Shown here piece by piece: positions 8,908-20,226 of a stretch of DNA of 36,878 bases. A program made the translations under genes and the position numbers. This DNA comes from Spongospora subterranea. Lineage: Eukaryota > Endomyxa > Phytomyxea > Plasmodiophorida > Plasmodiophoridae. Location of the stretch: the NCBI GenBank assembly GCA_900404475.1, contig OUQQ01000141.1, forward strand, positions 1-36,878, written 5' to 3'. Position 1 is the first letter of the stretch. Each line of letters begins with the position of its first letter. The notes under the pieces are model-generated. The model was given only the letters and a program-made list of their open reading frames with translations, searched no databases and had not been told where the DNA came from.

Positions 8908-10839
8908 ATGGACGAGATATTCATAGCCCAACACCTCTTTGAACAGCGCCGATATGATGATTGTATCAAGTTATGTGATAATATATTGGATAAGGAATCC
9001 CTTGATCAAACGGCCTGGTTAATGAAACTAAGGGCTCTGATCGAAAAGGATTTCATAGATGATATCGATCTGGAAGAGGAAGGCGTCGCTGAGATATTAC
9101 TTGATCAGAATTACGCCATCAATGATCCATCCAATATTCGTCCTGGGACATCATTAAGGCGGCCATTAACCACAACTGGACCGTCAACGACAGGTTCAAT
9201 ACGTCCATTAACAGCTACAAACCGTCCAATGACCGGGTTCGCCAGACCAGGGACAAGGTCGGTTGATATCCAGATTAGACAGGAGGTGATATTGATTGGC
9301 TGTAGTGCTCGTGTTGGAACCAGCTCATCAACTAGTCGACAAGCACTACAGAGTGGTCGACCTGGAACTTCACGACCTATAACAGTTGCTGGAAGGCAGA
9401 TTAGATTAGGGACACAGTCAATGATCATGAAATCGGCCAACGATTCGTTTATTGATTCTACCCAAGTAGATATTGACAAGTTCAGTAAACGGCCTGTATG
9501 AGCTCAGGTCTCCCCCATTTCAACACTTCCCATTCTAATTCTGCCCAATCTATGACAGGCTTTAGCGATGGCGCTATGCGATTATATGCTCTATATTGAC
9601 CATAATCCTAAGAAGGTCTGTCTGAGCCCTCGAAACACGTCATCTCCTCTCCAACTATTGCTCTTTCAAATCTGGTTTAGGCTATTGAATTAGCTCTACT
9701 CTGCATGCGTTCATCCGATCGCAATTGGTGGTGGTATAATCGTGCTGGTAAAGCCTATTATCAGATGGGAATGCTTCGTGAAGCGCATGACCAATATAAG
9801 TAAGATCGAATCCCATTTCACCAGTTTGTTGATTATGCGCTGAATTGGGCTCAGATTATCGATGAAGCAACAAGAAATGGTGTGCACGATTGTAGATTTA
9901 GCCAAAGTCTTCTTGCGAATGGATCAACCTAATAACGCCTTATCGCTATATGAGCAAGGATTACAGAATAATCCTGGTGAAGTTGTTCTACACTTAGGTA
10001 TTGGAAGAGTGTGTCAGGCTATCAACAACATCAATAAAGCAGACGAATCTTTCAGAAAGGTTTCAATCTGATCAATATGGATGGACGCACGTTCTCGACT
10101 CAGAATGACATATCATTTTAGGTTCTTCAATGGGACGCATCCAATATTGAGGCGATTGCCACAATTGCAGGACACCATTTCTATAACGACCAACCTGAGA
10201 TCGCTTTGCGATTCTATCGGCGTCTGGTTCAAATGGGCGTCAACAACACCGAGCTCTGGAATAATGTCGGCCTCTCGTGCTTTTATTGTGCCCAATACGA
10301 TATGGCATTATCCTGCTTCGAGAAGGCGTTAGGTCTAGCCGACGATTCCAATATGGCTGATGTCTGGTAAATGAGCCCATTTCAATGGGGTTATTCCACA
10401 CGATGGATGATGAGGGTCCTCCCCCTATATTACAGGTATAATATTAGCCATATCGCTATTGGAGTTGGTGATCTGGTATTGGCCAATCAATCCCTGAAGA
10501 TTGCCTTATCTATTGATGGCAACCATGCAGAAGCCATGAACAATCTTGGCGTTCTGGAATTACGGAAAGGCAATCAGCATCAAGCCTGTTCATTTTTTGA
10601 AATGGCATCAGATCTGGGCAATACTCATTTTGAGCCACTATTCAATGCAGGTTTGATGTGTTTGACATCGATATCTTATTTATTACTCTAATCAACTTTC
10701 AATAGCGTTAGTCGCTGACGCCGTTGGAGACAGACAAAAGTGCTGGAATATGGTGACGAAAGCGCTGACAATATTCCCTGAACATAAGGATTCGGCAGAA
10801 CTAAGGGATTCAATAATGAAGCAGTTTATAATGGCATAA
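8908..10839 (+). CDS. TTC8: TTC8/BBS8, TPR subunit of the BBSome
   Basis: Seven exons, 8908-9495, 9559-9615, 9681-9799, 9855-10059, 10122-10366, 10436-10650 and 10706-10839, join in phase to 520 residues. BBS8 is a tetratricopeptide subunit of the BBSome, the coat that carries membrane proteins in and out of cilia. Typical order: an N-terminal TPR (QHLFEQRRYDDCIKLCDNIL), a linker with repeated RPGTS/RPLT motifs and RQIRLGTQSM, then a TPR array with WWWYNRAGKAYYQMGMLREA, RMDQPNNALSLYEQG, FYNDQPEIALRFYRRLVQMG and AEAMNNLGVLELRKGNQHQA. ATG 8908 matches the usual family start. About 81 bp of the linker, starting near 9257, could be an extra in-frame intron, since it is flanked by GT and AG and has no counterpart in the human protein. 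Confidence 0.96.
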
Positions 10840-10899
10840 AACATGAAATCCCAGTTCTGAACAGGGCTCGTCCTTTATCATACCAGGGCACGATCATCA

Positions 10900-13738
10900 T
10901 TATAGCTGAAATACATTCCATATAAAGACGTTGCCGCCTTCACCAGAACTAATCAACTGTTTCCCATCTGGACTAAACTTAACACATGTCACCGATCGAG
11001 AATGTCCAACACCAACAGCTATGAAGACACAATCAGATCAGACCCTGTTTTCCACTAATCAATATCAGGGTGGCGATCCCTATCCTACATAATAGTTTCA
11101 TTGCCCGAATATCGAATAGTTTAGCATAGGAGTGACTATCGCCAACAGCGAATAGATTCCCAGATGGATTAACATCTATGGAATTCCCTTCACTATTAAG
11201 CTCTATTATATTAACGGCCTGTGGTGATCGCAAATCCCAGAATGTCACTCTCTTTTCCTGTCCAACACTGATCACCAACATCTCGTCGCGTGTAAGCCCA
11301 ATATCGTTGATACCGCCCATATTTTGGCGATGACAAGATACACGAAGCTCGGCCTGTGAAAGTGTGGTATGAGACAATAATGATGGATAAGGATATTGGA
11401 GAGGGGCTAAGGGCCCTCCTAACCTGTAAATCCCAACATAATATACTCCTGTCTCTACTACAGGATATCGCTCGACGATTATCGCCATATATAGCCACAT
11501 TAGGGACATAACTTGTGTGTTCTTTCAGGTGGGATAATAGCTCCTTATTCCTAATATCCCATACCCTAACATCTCCTTCACATCCACCGCTAACCAGGAA
11601 TTTCTGAGCGAGAGAGATAGGAGGTTGGATATGGATACGAGATGGAGAGGATTACACAAACCTCATTGCGACTTAACGATAGGGCTGATATCCCACCTGA
11701 ATGGGCATGATCAATATACCATAATGGATCAGCTGTTCCTGCTTCAAATGATCGAATACGGCCATCGCTCCAACCGCTGATAATACACTCGTCTGATATG
11801 ACCAGACATGATGGAATATGGGAATCAGCTCGAGCACTGCAGATTAGAGAGTAATCAGACACATCCCAAACCCTGGAACAACATGAGTTGAGAGATATAG
11901 GGGGTGTGGGAGATAGATGAGGGGCCGATTACTTAATGGTGCTGTCGGTTGAGCAGGAGGCAAACCTATCTGATATGGCGACAGGGAATCCGACTGCATT
12001 AACGGAACCAGAATGGCTTTGGGAGACGAGAAACTACAAGGGGGTTAGATGGTTAATGGATAATGGAGGATGATTATGGGGATATGCACTAACATTATGG
12101 GATGGGTCTGATATCTGAATACGATAGGTGTCTCCTGTTAAGGTTCCAACCATTCCTTCACAATCATCACAACCGCTACTGATTGACGCGATTGGACCAG
12201 AACAATGAACACGACTCTTGGCGATGAACTCTTTCTGCAACCGCATTATGATAATCAGGGAATGAGAGCCGGGTGACGATAAACGATGATGATGACCGGA
12301 TTAACGAATTGGTATTTAGTGATGGAAGAATCACCACCTCCAGAAATTATATCGTATGATGAGGTAATCAATAGGGATAATACACCACCTGAACAGACAG
12401 GGAAGGTACAGCATATACCTTTATTACGAACCTGATGAAGGAGATGGGGATTAGCGAGGAGGAGGGGATGCCAGGGATGATCATCATTACCAGGAATACA
12501 GTGATATCACCTGTAGCTGATCCACCAATAAGATACTCACCATCGCCAGAGTATTGAATAGATCTGCAATGATAGATGGGGATCATGACCTGTTCTGGGG
12601 AAGGGGGATTATAATCATGCCCACATACTGATAGGTTCGCTTGAACGAGCCCGTTCTCAGCTGATTATTATCAACAATGAGTCTGATGACGACACAGACA
12701 GGGGAATCTCCTTCACCTTATCATGGTGTAATTGTCCAGTACTTGGAGTTAACGTCCATAATTCAATATAGCTCTCGTCTTTACTACATGTGGCGAACTG
12801 ACAATCAAGGGTGGGACGCCGTTTAATATCTGATCTGATATCATTAAGGGATAATCGATAAATGTGGGAGATCAGCAACCTTTAACTCGTCCTCCCCAGG
12901 CGATCTGATTGAAAGGAAATGGAGCTGCTGCTGATGATCCCACTATATATCCACTACAGAACATATCAGATTCATTGGGAACACGTTTGAGGAAAATCGC
13001 CGAAACGAATGGAATTATTTTGGAAGGGGATAAAGGCGAATAGTGTCGATGGTGATATCAGGTATTGCAATACCTGGTACAATCCCATATAATCAATTTT
13101 CCATTAATTGATGAACCAACGGTGACCAGGAATTTCTAATCACATTAAATATTAGGTGGGGGTTATAATAGGGATTAGATAATGGGGATAAAGGAATACC
13201 CCATCCCATGAGAATCGAACTACTGCAATACCAAACTGGTGCTCCTCAAGTCTGAACTTGATCGATTGTGTTTGATAATCCCAGATAATCACATCCGATT
13301 CGACACCTTCTTGACCTGACGCGATCATATTCCCCTATTTCAGGCCATATTGGGTTAGTGTGAGCATGATGAAGGGGGTTATGATCATCAGCGACATACA
13401 GATGGAGATATATCCATACAGGTTATTGTCTGGCTATGGCCGTTTAGAAATGATTGACAATGGGGATCATTCAGGTCGTTGATCACTATAATCATCATTA
13501 ACTTTCGACTATACGGTTCCCAATGTGGTTTACCAATACAGGCACCAGATGCGACAATAAAATGGGCCGAATCAGGGTGCATTATAATGCCGTTATTAGC
13601 AGAACTAGTATAACCAATTGCATGATCCAATTCAAGTTGATAGGAGGGTGGTGATGATGGGGGAGAGGGCAACTCTCCAATCTCCTTGTGCATGGGATTT
13701 ACGGCCATCGCCTCGTCCATTGACCTATGTTGGTTCAT
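10900..13738 (-). CDS. CFAP52: CFAP52 (WDR16), axonemal WD-repeat protein
   Basis: Fifteen exons encode 627 residues, close to the roughly 620 of the human protein: 13534-13738, 13400-13485, 13200-13334, 13074-13135, 12887-12953, 12717-12797, 12629-12660, 12491-12563, 12306-12431, 12094-12234, 11933-12033, 11662-11872, 11424-11603, 11089-11353 and 10900-11018. All junctions keep phase. CFAP52 is a double beta-propeller microtubule inner protein of motile cilia. Family landmarks run in order: LELDHAIGYTSSANNGIIMH, DVIIWDYQTQ, GGSATGDITVF, FASCSTDSTIKVWD, SGWSDGRIRSFEAG, GGCEGDVRVWDIRNKELL, SRDRSILCWDL and, at the end, GHSRSVTCVKFSPDGKQLIS. The 120-bp intron at 12954-13073 is the longest and the least certain. 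ATG 13720 is an alternative start. The 3' end lies 60 bp from that of TTC8. Confidence 0.95.
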
Positions 13739-13787
13739 TGGGCCAACAATCGAGGGCAACTGTGCCAGAAGGGGAGGTGGTGTTGGC

Positions 13788-13893
13788 CAGGGGAGAGCTG
13801 TGCCTGAGGAGAGCTGTGTGCCAGAGGTGGCGATATGATATTGACCAGAGGAGAGCTGTGCCAGAGGTGGCGATATGATATTGGCCAGAGGAG
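13788..13893. repeat. 40-bp tandem repeat upstream of CFAP52
   Basis: A 40-bp unit (13821-13860) is followed by a 33-bp partial copy (13861-13893) with one mismatch. Shorter degenerate copies of its GAGAGCTGTG part lie just before, from 13788. The array sits 50-155 bp upstream of the CFAP52 start codon, so it falls in that gene's leader or promoter. Confidence 0.8.
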
Positions 13894-14590
13894 TTATCTA
13901 TATGGTGTTTACAGCACAGAGTCATTCAATCATTATCACCTTAATCATCATTAGGTTCAGTAATAATTTCAGTCGACGCTCAATAGAATGGTAGATTGAA
14001 GGGCTGTGGGTTTATTGGCTAGCAGCCTCTAACAATAAACACTCGTTAGCTTTTCCAGGAATTCCAGCTCCTCCAAGTAAATTATCCCATTCCTCAAGTC
14101 TGATGATCAAATAGCGATTCTCCTACCACAACTGAACATAGCCAAACTACAATCATATGGCAATAGGCTGAGAGAATGCTCTTAGCACTATTGTAGTTCG
14201 CTAGTTTTGCAAAATAGCGTTCTGGTTTGAGACGAATATACAATGTAATATTGAACCGCAGCTGAGAGTACTACCACTAGGCCGATTCCTTCAACGATCT
14301 CATTCGCTTTTGGGCAACCATTGCGCCGTCATTTGATATACAACCATTGCACTATCTTATTGAGAATTAGGAACTGAAAGGCAGTACAAAACACATCATC
14401 TAGGGTAATGTTGGAAAACAGTAAGAATACAGTCATCGAAACCGGGACAAACACTGCAGAAAAGCGACTAGACACCATAGTTGTTTAGTATGGCGGACCG
14501 GAAAATTCAAATACCAGACGTGATATTGGACATCAAACATTGCACACACTTCAGCAATGTTGAAGGCGTTATATGAATATGATATGTAGT
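13894..14590. other. Intergenic region between CFAP52 and the NSUN2 3' end
   Basis: Apart from chance frames of up to 63 codons I see nothing here. It should contain the upstream control region of CFAP52 and the 3' flank of NSUN2. Confidence 0.5.
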
Positions 14591-16656
14591 TTATAGTTTG
14601 CATGGTAATGCTGAGATAAGACAATCAATAGCAGGTTGAGACACCATAACTTGAACAGAATCAGACGAATGCCAACATGTCACAAAAAGAGGGGATGATG
14701 GTGATTTCGAATCATCAGATGGAATCATGGTGCTGATTAAGAATGAACCTATGCCAATGGTACTCAACCCAGTTCGTTCGTGATCTGGTAGATCGCTATA
14801 TGAGAGGGTCTTGGCAGCGAGTAATTGACCGAATAGGTCATTAGGCCATTGACAAACACGCTGACTCATGAAACGGTGTAATATTGATGCACCATTATGG
14901 GCAATACGGTATGGAGGAGATCGCGGGTCTTTCCGACGACTTGGCTCGAACAGAATCACGCCGGCATGAACAACTTTTAACGAGCGACGAACACATGATG
15001 ATGATTGCAATACAGCGTCAACAGCAGAATTCATGAGATAGATACGGCCGATAGCATTCCTGGGATTACTTGATCGAGACCATAATTGATTAACAGGGAA
15101 TGACGAAGATAAACCGAACACAGACACCAGGTTATCAACCACTGGACGATGATCGCTATAATCCATCAGGCGGAAAAATCGTTCCCCATCACCATTAATA
15201 ACCGGATTTTTGATAATGGGATCAACCGATGATGACGTCGCCACCGCTGTCTCTGGTACAATGGGCTCAGGCACTGGCTCAGATCCAGATTTGACCATAA
15301 CGGCGATGAAGAATCCTCCTGTATCCTGATCATGGGGCAATACGCGAATGCAGCGATTGAGGCTGAACTGCTGGATTTCGTCTGATGTCGGCGGAAATAC
15401 ACTTGATCTGAAGCTATTCTGCAATTGTTCTGGGACTTGACTATAGTCGCTATATTCAACGTCCTTATTGAACACTTTCCAATGCGTCAGTCCTGGTCTA
15501 CCAATCAATCCAGGTAACTGATCTGAGACATCAATTAGGGATAAGGATCCGCCTGAAGCTCGTAAGATATGGGAAACAACAGCTTCATTCTCGATGGGAT
15601 TGAAACTGCAGGTTGAATAAACTAATCGTGATCCGGGCTTCAGCAGTTGCAACGCACGCGTCACTATATTGATCTGTAGACGATGCAGTCCAACCGAGTT
15701 TCCTGTGTTCCATTTCGACCAAATCTCACTATTCTTGCGAACAGTCCCATCGCCTAATACAGAACCAAGAAAATATCAGAAAACCGTTTCCTGATGGGAA
15801 TAGGTACAATACCTGAACATGGAACATCGCAGAGAATTCGATCGAAAGACAGGCGTGATCCCTCAGCCAATGTTAGAGATGGAAAGTGCTGAGCTTCATG
15901 ATTCGTGACAATAAAACATGGTACACAGAGTCTGTTCAACTGATGCACTAGATTATTAGCACGTATCGGAGATGCATCATTGGCCAAAATGAATCCTGGG
16001 GCTAATGGACCAGAGCCACCAACAACCATCTCAAGTAGCTGTGCCGTTTTGGAACCGGGGGCTGCACATGTATCTAAAACGGCGTGATGACCTTGAACAT
16101 CGAGAAGAATGGCTGGGATCATTGATACAGCCTATCCTCATAGTGAGTTCATGAGATCAAAACAAGAAGGGAATAGCAAAACCTCTTGGCGGCTAATAAA
16201 CCCCTTCTCGTTCAAAGAAAACACCCATTTGTTCAACTCTGATAAATGGGGGTGCTTTTTGAGCTGACGTTTAGTGGCTCCAATCTGCCAGGCTAGATCA
16301 TCCCTATACCATTTTAATGGCTTAGGAGCTTGGACCCTCCATTCTGGATGAATATTCTCTTCCGGTTCAGCATCGGCAATTGAATCAAAATCCCCTCGTT
16401 TGAGGAGGGCTAAAGCCCCTTGAAACGGCATATTTGAGTTGAACCTGAATGTTATTGGCAATGGTCTCTGGCACGAGGATTGAAAGATATCCCATTGGTC
16501 ATCTGGCACTATCTTCTGCGCTTTGTAATACGCAATGAACTGGTCACTAATGGGACACTCAGACCATTGCTCTTTTCGCCATAAAGAGCGGTCCGACTCG
16601 ACCTGAGGCCGGTCCCTTTTAGCGCTGCTGTGACGCCGTTTGTATTGCCTCCCCAT
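14591..16656 (-). CDS. NSUN2: NSUN2/Trm4 tRNA cytosine-5 methyltransferase
   Basis: Three exons, 16183-16656, 15813-16131 and 14591-15753, join in phase to 651 residues with introns of 51 and 59 bp. The enzyme methylates C5 of cytosines in tRNA and other RNAs, using SAM. Landmarks: MGRQYKRRHS start, FIAYYKAQKIVPDDQWDIF, WYRDDLAWQ, the SAM loop LDTCAAPGSKTAQLLEM, ILANDASPIRANNLVHQLNR, the first catalytic motif CDVPCSGDGTVRKN (restored by the second splice) and the nucleophile motif YSTCSFNPIENEAV. Both catalytic cysteines are present. The C-terminal half continues as in NSUN2 (HWKVFNKDVEYSDYSQVP, RCIRVLPHDQDTGGFFIAV), which separates it from NSUN5/6. It starts 156 bp downstream of the ORC5 stop. 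Confidence 0.95.
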
Positions 16657-16812
16657 TGAAACTATGAGATTCCCTTTCAGTGTTCCCCCTTTGTCGATCA
16701 ATGATGTTCAAGTCCGTCACGGATTAACAATTCCGGGGTTTTCCAAAAAAAATCCGACGATTTACAGGTCTGTAAGTGACAAAGAGAATCATTGTTATGG
16801 AAAAAATATTGT

Positions 16813-18131
16813 CTAGGTTGTTTCCTTGTATAAATAATGCCCTAGAGTTAGGCCTAGCTGCTGCGAGACGGAGACTGCTGTGTTTTTATCGATCATGCAT
16901 ATTAACTTGGTCGTGTCGATAGCAGATTTGGCTAATACACCAGACCCACATACTAGTAAATATCGCATTGCCACTAAATCACTGATCTACACACATAGGT
17001 AAACCAACAAAAACCCATGTCATGTTTTGATATGATATTATCACCTGAATATATACATCATCTTCGTGAAAAGGTTCAGATGACAATTCACACATTATCG
17101 CCAACATTCTGTCTAAACTGAACTCTTTCGGACCTATCAATAACTGATTCTGCTTCGATTTCGCATCTGTAGTTCTCAGATCATTCCTCTGCTTTGAACT
17201 TCTTTGTGGCTCATGCTTAAACATTTGACAGTCAGACCCAACTGATATTGTCAGCGATATATTAGCAATTTGCAGTGAATAACAAAAACAAAAATAGCTT
17301 GATTTACCTGGGTTATATGAAGCTAGGAATGATGCAACCAATACGACCTTCGACAGCTGTGTGATATTGAGTTGGGTTCGTATCTTACAGGAATCATCTG
17401 TTTTTTGGAGACGGGCGATACCCTGATTAAGCTGGGACATGTCAGTCTTTAGGCACTGGAGAGCAGTAAGCGGATCCTGGCCCAAATAATTTGTGTATAA
17501 TGGTGCCAGCACTCGCAGACAATGCTCTAGATCTTCGAGATCGCGATTAGGAAATGCGCTTAACAAGTGAGAGGTTAAGGGCTCAGGGCATCCGACAGCA
17601 GTAGATAGCATCTCACAAATGATTTTATCGCTCAACACCATATGAATGTGGCGAGACATTACTGAATGGCGCTTGATATTGCTATCATAAAAATATGTAT
17701 CAAATGAAGGGCATACAGGTGCACACAAATTCAGAGTACAATGGAAACTTAGTTGCAATTATCAGACGTAATCCGATTATTATCGATGGCAGCTTGGCTA
17801 GCTTGATGAGATCGTCGCTATCTGAAGTAAGAACATGCTTACAGACTATGGTTGCTGGCTTGGGAAGTGTATAGGGTGTTATTGCATCTGCAATACCTAT
17901 CAATGCACATGAATAGTTATGAGCATTGTACTGCTGGGAATATGATGCATTACAGAGTGCGTTGGAAATAAATGACATGATCTCAGAGCATGTCAATCCT
18001 TGGCATGGAATGACTGTAAAGCCGGTTGGGAAGCAAGACCATTGACCCGATATAAAATATAGGTTGGGTGGGTTGCGGCTGGACAGCAATTTAAAGAGGT
18101 CTGGCTCATTATTAATGGTAATTCGGGACAT
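16813..18131 (-). CDS. ORC5: Origin recognition complex subunit 5
   Basis: Four exons, 17740-18131, 17308-17681, 17045-17241 and 16813-16986, join in phase to 378 residues with introns of 58, 66 and 58 bp. ORC5 is part of the six-subunit complex that marks replication origins and loads MCM helicase. The assignment rests on the C-terminal half: LSKVVLVASFLASYNPVGSD matches the ORC5 signature LIAAYLASYNPARTD, followed by LLIGPKEFSLDRMLAIMCEL and a winged-helix end (VAMRYLLVCGSGVLAKSAID, then GHYLYKE). The N-terminal third aligns only loosely: I find no Walker A lysine and the Walker B acidic residue is not evident. ORC5 is normally about 430 residues, so part of the ATPase lobe is shortened or degenerate. 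Confidence 0.85.
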
Positions 18132-18505
18132 ATTGTGTGGTCTGGTAGGTCATGTGCCGCCGTACTGTCATTTGAAGGATACGGGGACCGGGGTCATACG
18201 GTAACGGGCACTGTAGAGATGGGGCTGCGCTTGACCGGGAACTTTACCAGACCATGTTCCTGGTCGAATGGGATTTTCATTGATTGGCTCAAGGGGACAA
18301 GCTGGTGTAAGCATGACGACCGATGTCGATAGACCTATGATGCCGTCCATCGTGTACGGTGCCTTTCTTAGCGGTAGTTTGAAGTTTAGACTTGGGCGTA
18401 GGATCGTGGCCTGAACGACTAGGATCATAGGCGCAAGGCCCTGCTTGAAGGTGCGAGCTTCATTGCCATCGCTATTGCCATTTTCTCTATAATTGTGACT
18501 ATATA
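18132..18505. other. Compact region with a possible small gene, unresolved
   Basis: A minus-strand frame of 121 codons occupies 18168-18533, and a second minus frame here also reads like protein (with KSKLQTTAKKGTVHDGR). Neither gives a convincing complete model, and splicing between them is possible but not fixed. Whatever is here shares the short space upstream of ORC5. Confidence 0.3.
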
Positions 18506-18736
18506 ATGTCAGCGGCTGCGGCAGCCCTTTCATATAAAACTGTAAAACGCCTTCTTTTTCGAATCTACCTTAGGATTGAATCAGTAGCCTACAGAGTTCG
18601 AAACCCAGCAAAACTGGTTTTTTCACCAGAAACTTACTCCTCGAGGCAAAAAGGGGAACAAGGGCCTATTGAAACACAATTTGTTATCCCCAGTCAGTTT
18701 CTTAGGTCGCGACCAGTCGCCAACAATGGGTCCTGA
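18506..18736 (+). CDS. Possible small basic protein
   Basis: This 76-codon ATG frame begins MSAAAAALSYKTVKRLLFRI. The amphipathic N-terminal part resembles a mitochondrial presequence or a LYR-like helix, but the exact LYR triplet is missing. I cannot tie it to a family. It overlaps a minus frame at 18168-18533 for 28 bp. Confidence 0.3.
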   Translation: MSAAAAALSYKTVKRLLFRIYLRIESVAYRVRNPAKLVFSPETYSSRQKGEQGPIETQFVIPSQFLRSRPVANNGS

Positions 18737-18946
18737 CATTAAATGATTAGCGTCTTCTAACGATATTCACAGTGTCTAACCTTTACATACCTCTCAGTGA
18801 TCTATGGAAATTGGTGGTGACGTGTTGTTGGACGTCGAGAGCCATTCAGTTGTCCGTTCCTGTCGGAGTATTGAATGAAAGAACAGGAAATGAGCGTATG
18901 GTCTCACTGCTCAAGCTAAAAATTCATATCCTAAACCATTTAGATC

Positions 18947-19318
18947 ATGGTGTTATCTCTTGCTCGAATGTCGTTGCCTGCGATCCCGCCATTAGCAATG
19001 CAGTTATGTGAACTTGCAGATCAGTATTGTCTCAAGGTCGATATACCTGGCTACGAGAAGGACGAGGTGAAAATTGGGCTCGATGGGAATTTATTGACCG
19101 TTACTGCTAACCAAAAAGATTCGGAGGAGAAGAGAGAGAAAGACCAGAGTTTGAAGACGGTCTACAGTGAACGAGATTTGGGGCAACAGGTCTCGCGATC
19201 AATTCGGTTGCCAGCTGATATTAACTCGGAGGGCATCACCGCTCAACATCAACTGGGGCAATTGCTGATCACGATTCAGAAGAGCCCAGAGAAGTCTCGT
19301 ACCGTGCAGATTCAATGA
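18947..19318 (+). CDS. Small heat-shock protein (Hsp20/alpha-crystallin)
   Basis: This single exon of 123 residues is almost entirely an alpha-crystallin domain. Small Hsps hold unfolding proteins in a refoldable state without using ATP. Seen: a short N-terminal arm (MVLSLARMSLPAIPPLAM), the first strands YCLKVDIPGYEKDEVKIGLD, LLTVTAN, a charged loop, then RSIRLPADINSEGITAQHQ and GQLLITIQK. The C-terminus TVQIQ has a VxI version of the I-x-I motif that docks between subunits. It is at the short end of the family. The spermidine-synthase-like gene converges on its 3' end 122 bp away. Confidence 0.92.
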   Translation: MVLSLARMSLPAIPPLAMQLCELADQYCLKVDIPGYEKDEVKIGLDGNLLTVTANQKDSEEKREKDQSLKTVYSERDLGQQVSRSIRLPADINSEGITAQHQLGQLLITIQKSPEKSRTVQIQ

Positions 19319-19440
19319 TTGGTGAACTGGACAAGTTCTAGATTCTGATCCATTATATTGACTTTTCAAATGGTTCATAATACAAGGGAATGATTAGACG
19401 ACAAGGTCGCCATTTCAGAATTCAATGGTACTTCAATATT

Positions 19441-20226
19441 TTATAGATCCATTTTATCATCTTCAACTTTAGTTGCTGAAATAATCACGTTCATCCGTAC
19501 ATTTTCTGTATAAACTTCGTCAAATACATCGGCAACAGAATCAAGTGCATCGGAGAGAAATTTTTTATCTTTACGAGGGTTGAAGAAATTCATTAGGTAT
19601 CGTCCGTTTGGGCGAAGAAGGCGATATACATCAGAAATGAACTCATTGCTGTATGCGCTTGATGGTATTTCCATACCCTTATAAATATCATTGATGATTA
19701 CATCAAAACTTGAAGAAGCTGAACGGGACAAATACTTTTCAGCAGGTTCGCAAGTGTAAATGATGAATTCACCATCGTCTTTCTGAACGAATTTTCGAGA
19801 AATCGCAAGAGCGTCTTCACTAATATCAACGGCAACAATATGACAATGAGGGCAACGCCTAGATACAAGAAAAGGTATAGATCCACCACCAAGACCGAGT
19901 AATAGTATATCTAGTGGTTCGGCATCGGCCAGGACGATATCAACAAAAGTGTTGATATATGATAGGGATTCACCAGTGTTAACCTTTATCTGAGTCTGTA
20001 CCACACGAAGGTTGTTCTCATATTCAGTAGGTGACGAAGAGGTGACAGTGATCAATGAGGGGTCATCGGATTGAGCTACAGCCATGAGATCGCGACCACA
20101 ATACACAATGACACGATTTTCAGGTGGAGGACCACAAGCGGTCAAATCTAGCTGCCCCTGTTCAGAAGCGACAAAAGCGGATTGCAGAAGCATGCAGCTG
20201 ATCCACCATACAAGTGCAACAACCAT
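19441..20226 (-). CDS. Spermidine-synthase-like methyltransferase-fold protein with signal peptide
   Basis: A single exon of 261 residues. Residues 1-20 (MVVALVWWISCMLLQSAFVA) form a signal peptide or membrane anchor. The body has the Rossmann fold of the spermidine synthase superfamily: the glycine-rich loop LDILLLGLGGGSIPFLVSRR, an acidic end of strand 2 (VAVDISEDALAISRKF), NDIYKG where aminopropyltransferases carry their catalytic Asp-Tyr region, and the YRLLRPNGRYLMNFF strand. The N-terminal beta domain usual in true spermidine synthases is shortened, and several substrate loops are not evident. It is more likely an orphan methyltransferase-like protein of the secretory pathway than a polyamine enzyme; the exact reaction is not visible. 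Confidence 0.7.
   Translation of the reverse strand: MVVALVWWISCMLLQSAFVASEQGQLDLTACGPPPENRVIVYCGRDLMAVAQSDDPSLITVTSSSPTEYENNLRVVQTQIKVNTGESLSYINTFVDIVLADAEPLDILLLGLGGGSIPFLVSRRCPHCHIVAVDISEDALAISRKFVQKDDGEFIIYTCEPAEKYLSRSASSSFDVIINDIYKGMEIPSSAYSNEFISDVYRLLRPNGRYLMNFFNPRKDKKFLSDALDSVADVFDEVYTENVRMNVIISATKVEDDKMDL

Noticed and set aside
18540..18630. GTTCGAAACCC resembling a tRNA T-loop
   Set aside because: No matching acceptor stem, D arm or anticodon arm could be folded around it.
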